Assembly: GCA_963790775.1 (NCBI GenBank)
Contig: CAWBPR010000017.1
Coordinates: forward strand, 10,460 to 74,459
Source: JASJBU01 sp963790775
GTDB taxonomy: Bacteria > Pseudomonadota > Gammaproteobacteria > Chromatiales > Chromatiaceae
DNA length: 64,000 bases
Reading direction: 5' to 3'
A program made the position numbers and the translations under genes. Under the pieces are notes generated by a model that did not search any database, was not told the DNA's origin, and saw nothing but the letters and a program-made list of their open reading frames with translations. This document shows positions 61,858-64,000 of this stretch, piece by piece (within the stretch, counting starts at the first letter, position 1; each line of letters starts with the position of its first letter).

Positions 61858-63308
61858 CGAAACACCCCTTCAAGCATTTGATAGATCGGGTCAGGCAAGA
61901 AGAACAATACGATGCAGCCGAGCACCGCAATGCCGATGGCCAGCAGGCTGGCGAGCGGCGCCTCTTGCAGTCCCCGATCATCGCTCGCCGGCTTGGCAAA
62001 GAAACCGCGTACCGGGATGACCACCAGGTACATGATATTGAGCAGCGAACTGACCAGCAGGGTTGCTGTCAGCAGCCACATGCCCGTTTCCAGGGTACCC
62101 TGCACCAGCAGCCATTTGCTCCAGGTCCCGCCAAACGGGGGCAGGCCGACGATGGACAGAGCCCCGATCAGGAACGCCAGCATGGTAAACGGCATGCGCC
62201 GGCCCAGGCCGTCGAGTTCACTGACCCGTTTCTTATGTGCAGCCACCAGGATGGCCCCGGCACAAAAAAACAGCGTGATCTTGCCGAAGGCGTGCATGAC
62301 GATGTGCATACCGCCCCCCACCACGCCGGCAGCAACGCCCAGCATGGCACCGAGGGTGATGTAGCCGAGCTGGCTGACGGTCGAATAAGCCAACCGCGCC
62401 TTCAGATTGTCGCGGGTCATCGCCACCAGCGAGGCCAGCAGGATGGTCAGGGCAGCCAGGCCGGCCAGCCAGTCGGCCACGGCCAGTTGCCCGACCAGAT
62501 CGATGCCGAACAGATACACCACCACCTTGAGGATGGTGAACACCCCCGCCTTGACTACGGCCACCGCGTGCAGCAAGGCGGATACCGGGGTCGGAGCAAC
62601 CATGGCCGCCGGCAGCCAGCGATGGAAGGGCATTATCGCGGCCTTGCCGGCACCAAACACGTAGAGCACCAGGAGCACGCTGAGAATGGTCGGATCGACG
62701 TCTGCATCGAACACGCCGCCGGCCGTGAACGTCAGGGTACCGGTCAGCTGCCAGGTCCAGACCATGGCCAGCAGGAGGAATCCTATCGAGGTGCTCATCA
62801 GTAACCCCAGGTAGACACGCCCGCCACGGCGCGCGTCGTCGTCACCGGCATGGGTGACCAGCGGATACGTCGCCAGGGTCAGCAGCTCGTAGAACAGGAA
62901 CAGCGTCAGCATATTGGCCGACAGCGCGATGCCCATTGTCGCCGCGATGGAGACGGCAAAAGCGACATAGAAGCGGGTCTGGTTGTCCTCGTGGTGGGCG
63001 CGCATGTAGCCGATGGCATACACGGTTGTGACCGGCCACAGAAAGCCGGCAACCAGGGCAAACAACATGCCCAGCGGCTCCGGCGACAGCGCCAGGGTAA
63101 GTCCTGGAAACGGCTCGGCCAGCACCAGGATTGGCGCCGCCTGCGAATCCACCTGACCTACCAGCGCCACCACCAGTCCGAACAGCAGCACGCCGGCCAG
63201 AACGGACACGGCCTCGCGCATATTGGGCCAGCGGGCCGTCGCCAGGATGGCGGGTACTGCCAGCAGTGGCACCAAGGGGATGATGGCGAGCAGTTGCATG
63301 CCGTTCAT
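61854..63308 (-). CDS. Mrp/complex-I-like antiporter subunit D, second copy
   Basis: From ATG 63308, after GGAGG, the product is 484 residues and has the NuoM/N-MrpD helices: L-F-L-F-Y-E-L-L-T-L-A-T-Y (glutamate of the proton channel), G-A-G-K-A-A-I-M-P-F-H-R-W-L-P-A-A and R-D-N-L-K-A-R-L-A-Y-S-T-V-S-Q-L-G-Y. It pairs with the copy at 59871. The open frame continues to 63911, but the DNA before 63308 belongs to another, broken copy and is out of frame. Confidence 0.86.
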   Translation of the reverse strand: MNGMQLLAIIPLVPLLAVPAILATARWPNMREAVSVLAGVLLFGLVVALVGQVDSQAAPILVLAEPFPGLTLALSPEPLGMLFALVAGFLWPVTTVYAIGYMRAHHEDNQTRFYVAFAVSIAATMGIALSANMLTLFLFYELLTLATYPLVTHAGDDDARRGGRVYLGLLMSTSIGFLLLAMVWTWQLTGTLTFTAGGVFDADVDPTILSVLLVLYVFGAGKAAIMPFHRWLPAAMVAPTPVSALLHAVAVVKAGVFTILKVVVYLFGIDLVGQLAVADWLAGLAALTILLASLVAMTRDNLKARLAYSTVSQLGYITLGAMLGVAAGVVGGGMHIVMHAFGKITLFFCAGAILVAAHKKRVSELDGLGRRMPFTMLAFLIGALSIVGLPPFGGTWSKWLLVQGTLETGMWLLTATLLVSSLLNIMYLVVIPVRGFFAKPASDDRGLQEAPLASLLAIGIAVLGCIVLFFLPDPIYQMLEGVFR

Positions 63309-64000
63309 CCGGCACCTCCGGTCAGCACCGCCGCCGCCTGGCGCGCCAGGCCGACACTGACCTCGGTGTGCACTCCGAAGTAGACGTTCGCGATAACCAG
63401 CAGCCACAGCGGTACCAGCATGGACAGCGGCGCCTCCTTCACTGCAACCTCGCCTTCCCGAGTCAGTGAAATAGGCCGCCTCCACCAGCTTCCACACGTA
63501 GACCACCGCAAGTAGAGAACCCAGCAGGATCAGCAGGGCGACAGGCCAAAGCCCCTGTTCGAGTGACGCCAGCACCAGGTACCACTTACTGACGAACCCC
63601 ACGGTGCCCGGCACGCCGATCAAACTGAGCCCACCCAAGACGATGGCAACAAGGTCCACGGCATACGCCGACCCAGCCCGGCCAGATCCTGCAGAGCGGT
63701 GGAGCCCATGCGTGGCAACAGCGGCCAGGGCGAGAAACAGGGCGCCCTTCATCAGCGCGTGGTTGAACAGGTGCGGATGGCACCGGTAAGACCTGTGTGC
63801 GGCCAGGCGGATACCAGCACCATGTAGCCGATCTGGGCGACACTGGAATAGGCCAGCAGACGCTTGATGCCACCTGGTGGATGGCCACCAGCGAGGCGGA
63901 CAGGATGCCAAGCACCCCGACCGGCAGCAGGATGTACTCGAGCGGCATGCGCCCCAGCGAAAATTCGAAACCGAAGATGTCCAGCGTGAAGCGCAGCAGC
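63305..64000 (-). pseudogene. Third antiporter subunit D, frameshifted, runs off the right edge
   Basis: The minus strand contains family sequence in several frames: I-L-L-P-V-G-V-L-G-I-L-S-A-S near 63930, N-H-A-L-M-K-G-A-L-F-L-A near 63750, G-V-P-G-T-V-G-F-V-S-K-W near 63610, and an end E-G-E-V-A-V-K-E-A-P-L-S near 63450. At about 63470 a GACT-type 4-base repeat shifts the frame, and at least two more shifts lie to the right. Either the gene has decayed or this end of the sequence is of low quality. It overlaps the next gene by four bases. Confidence 0.75.

Overview
The window looks like a chromosomal segment of a sulfur-oxidising gammaproteobacterium (Chromatiales / Sedimenticola / Thiodiazotropha type). 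This rests on the flavocytochrome c sulfide dehydrogenase pair (fccA-fccB), several c4-like dihaem cytochromes, a NapC-type tetrahaem cytochrome, and ordinary gammaproteobacterial housekeeping genes (tsaB, fbaA, mltF, tadA, pldA, tRNA-Ser). The species assignment is inference; no rRNA is present.

Layout. 0.2-3.4 kb: small genes (YbjQ family, VOC, pterin dehydratase, an NrdG-like radical SAM activase). 3.9-10.1 kb: a respiratory block with a tetrahaem NapC-type cytochrome, an exported ankyrin protein, fccAB ending in a perfect 18-bp hairpin, two divergent dihaem cytochromes separated by an unusual run of five hairpins, and a DUF302 protein. 10.2-18.4 kb: DUF455, glycerate kinase, an orphan MotA/MotB-like proton-channel pair, two tandem Slp lipoproteins, cupin-tsaB and a PEP-CTERM protein. 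19-23.5 kb: fbaA, tRNA-Ser(CGA), mltF, pldA, tadA.

From 23.7 kb the window becomes a mosaic of accessory DNA organised around four copies of the guaA 3' end (encoding T-I/V-E-W-E-stop) at about 23.70, 27.73, 47.45 and 59.33 kb. Each is flanked by ATACCATG-like arm repeats at strikingly constant spacings. I read these as att sites of a guaA-targeting integrase, so that islands sit in tandem between tadA and a guaA fragment. Island A (23.7-27.7 kb) holds a DUF4143 ATPase, a frameshifted SEC-C protein and a helical-repeat protein. Island B (27.7-47.5 kb) holds a two-component-regulated RND efflux system, secreted proteins, and a membrane/periplasmic redox operon (ferric-reductase-like flavocytochrome, ferredoxin, Tat-exported FrdA/AprA-like flavoprotein, FmdE, TauE/SafE). 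The next segment has a guaA fragment lacking its N-terminus, a GNAT-histone-deacetylase fusion, a fully delimited IS66 element with an 8-bp target duplication, and a LysR-linked oxidoreductase cluster. Beyond the fourth att site lie a broken Fic gene and an Mrp/complex-I-like antiporter cluster that runs off the right edge.

Broken reading frames are unusually common, even in genes expected to be essential. Some may be assembly errors rather than decay. No integrase, rRNA or CRISPR array was recognised.
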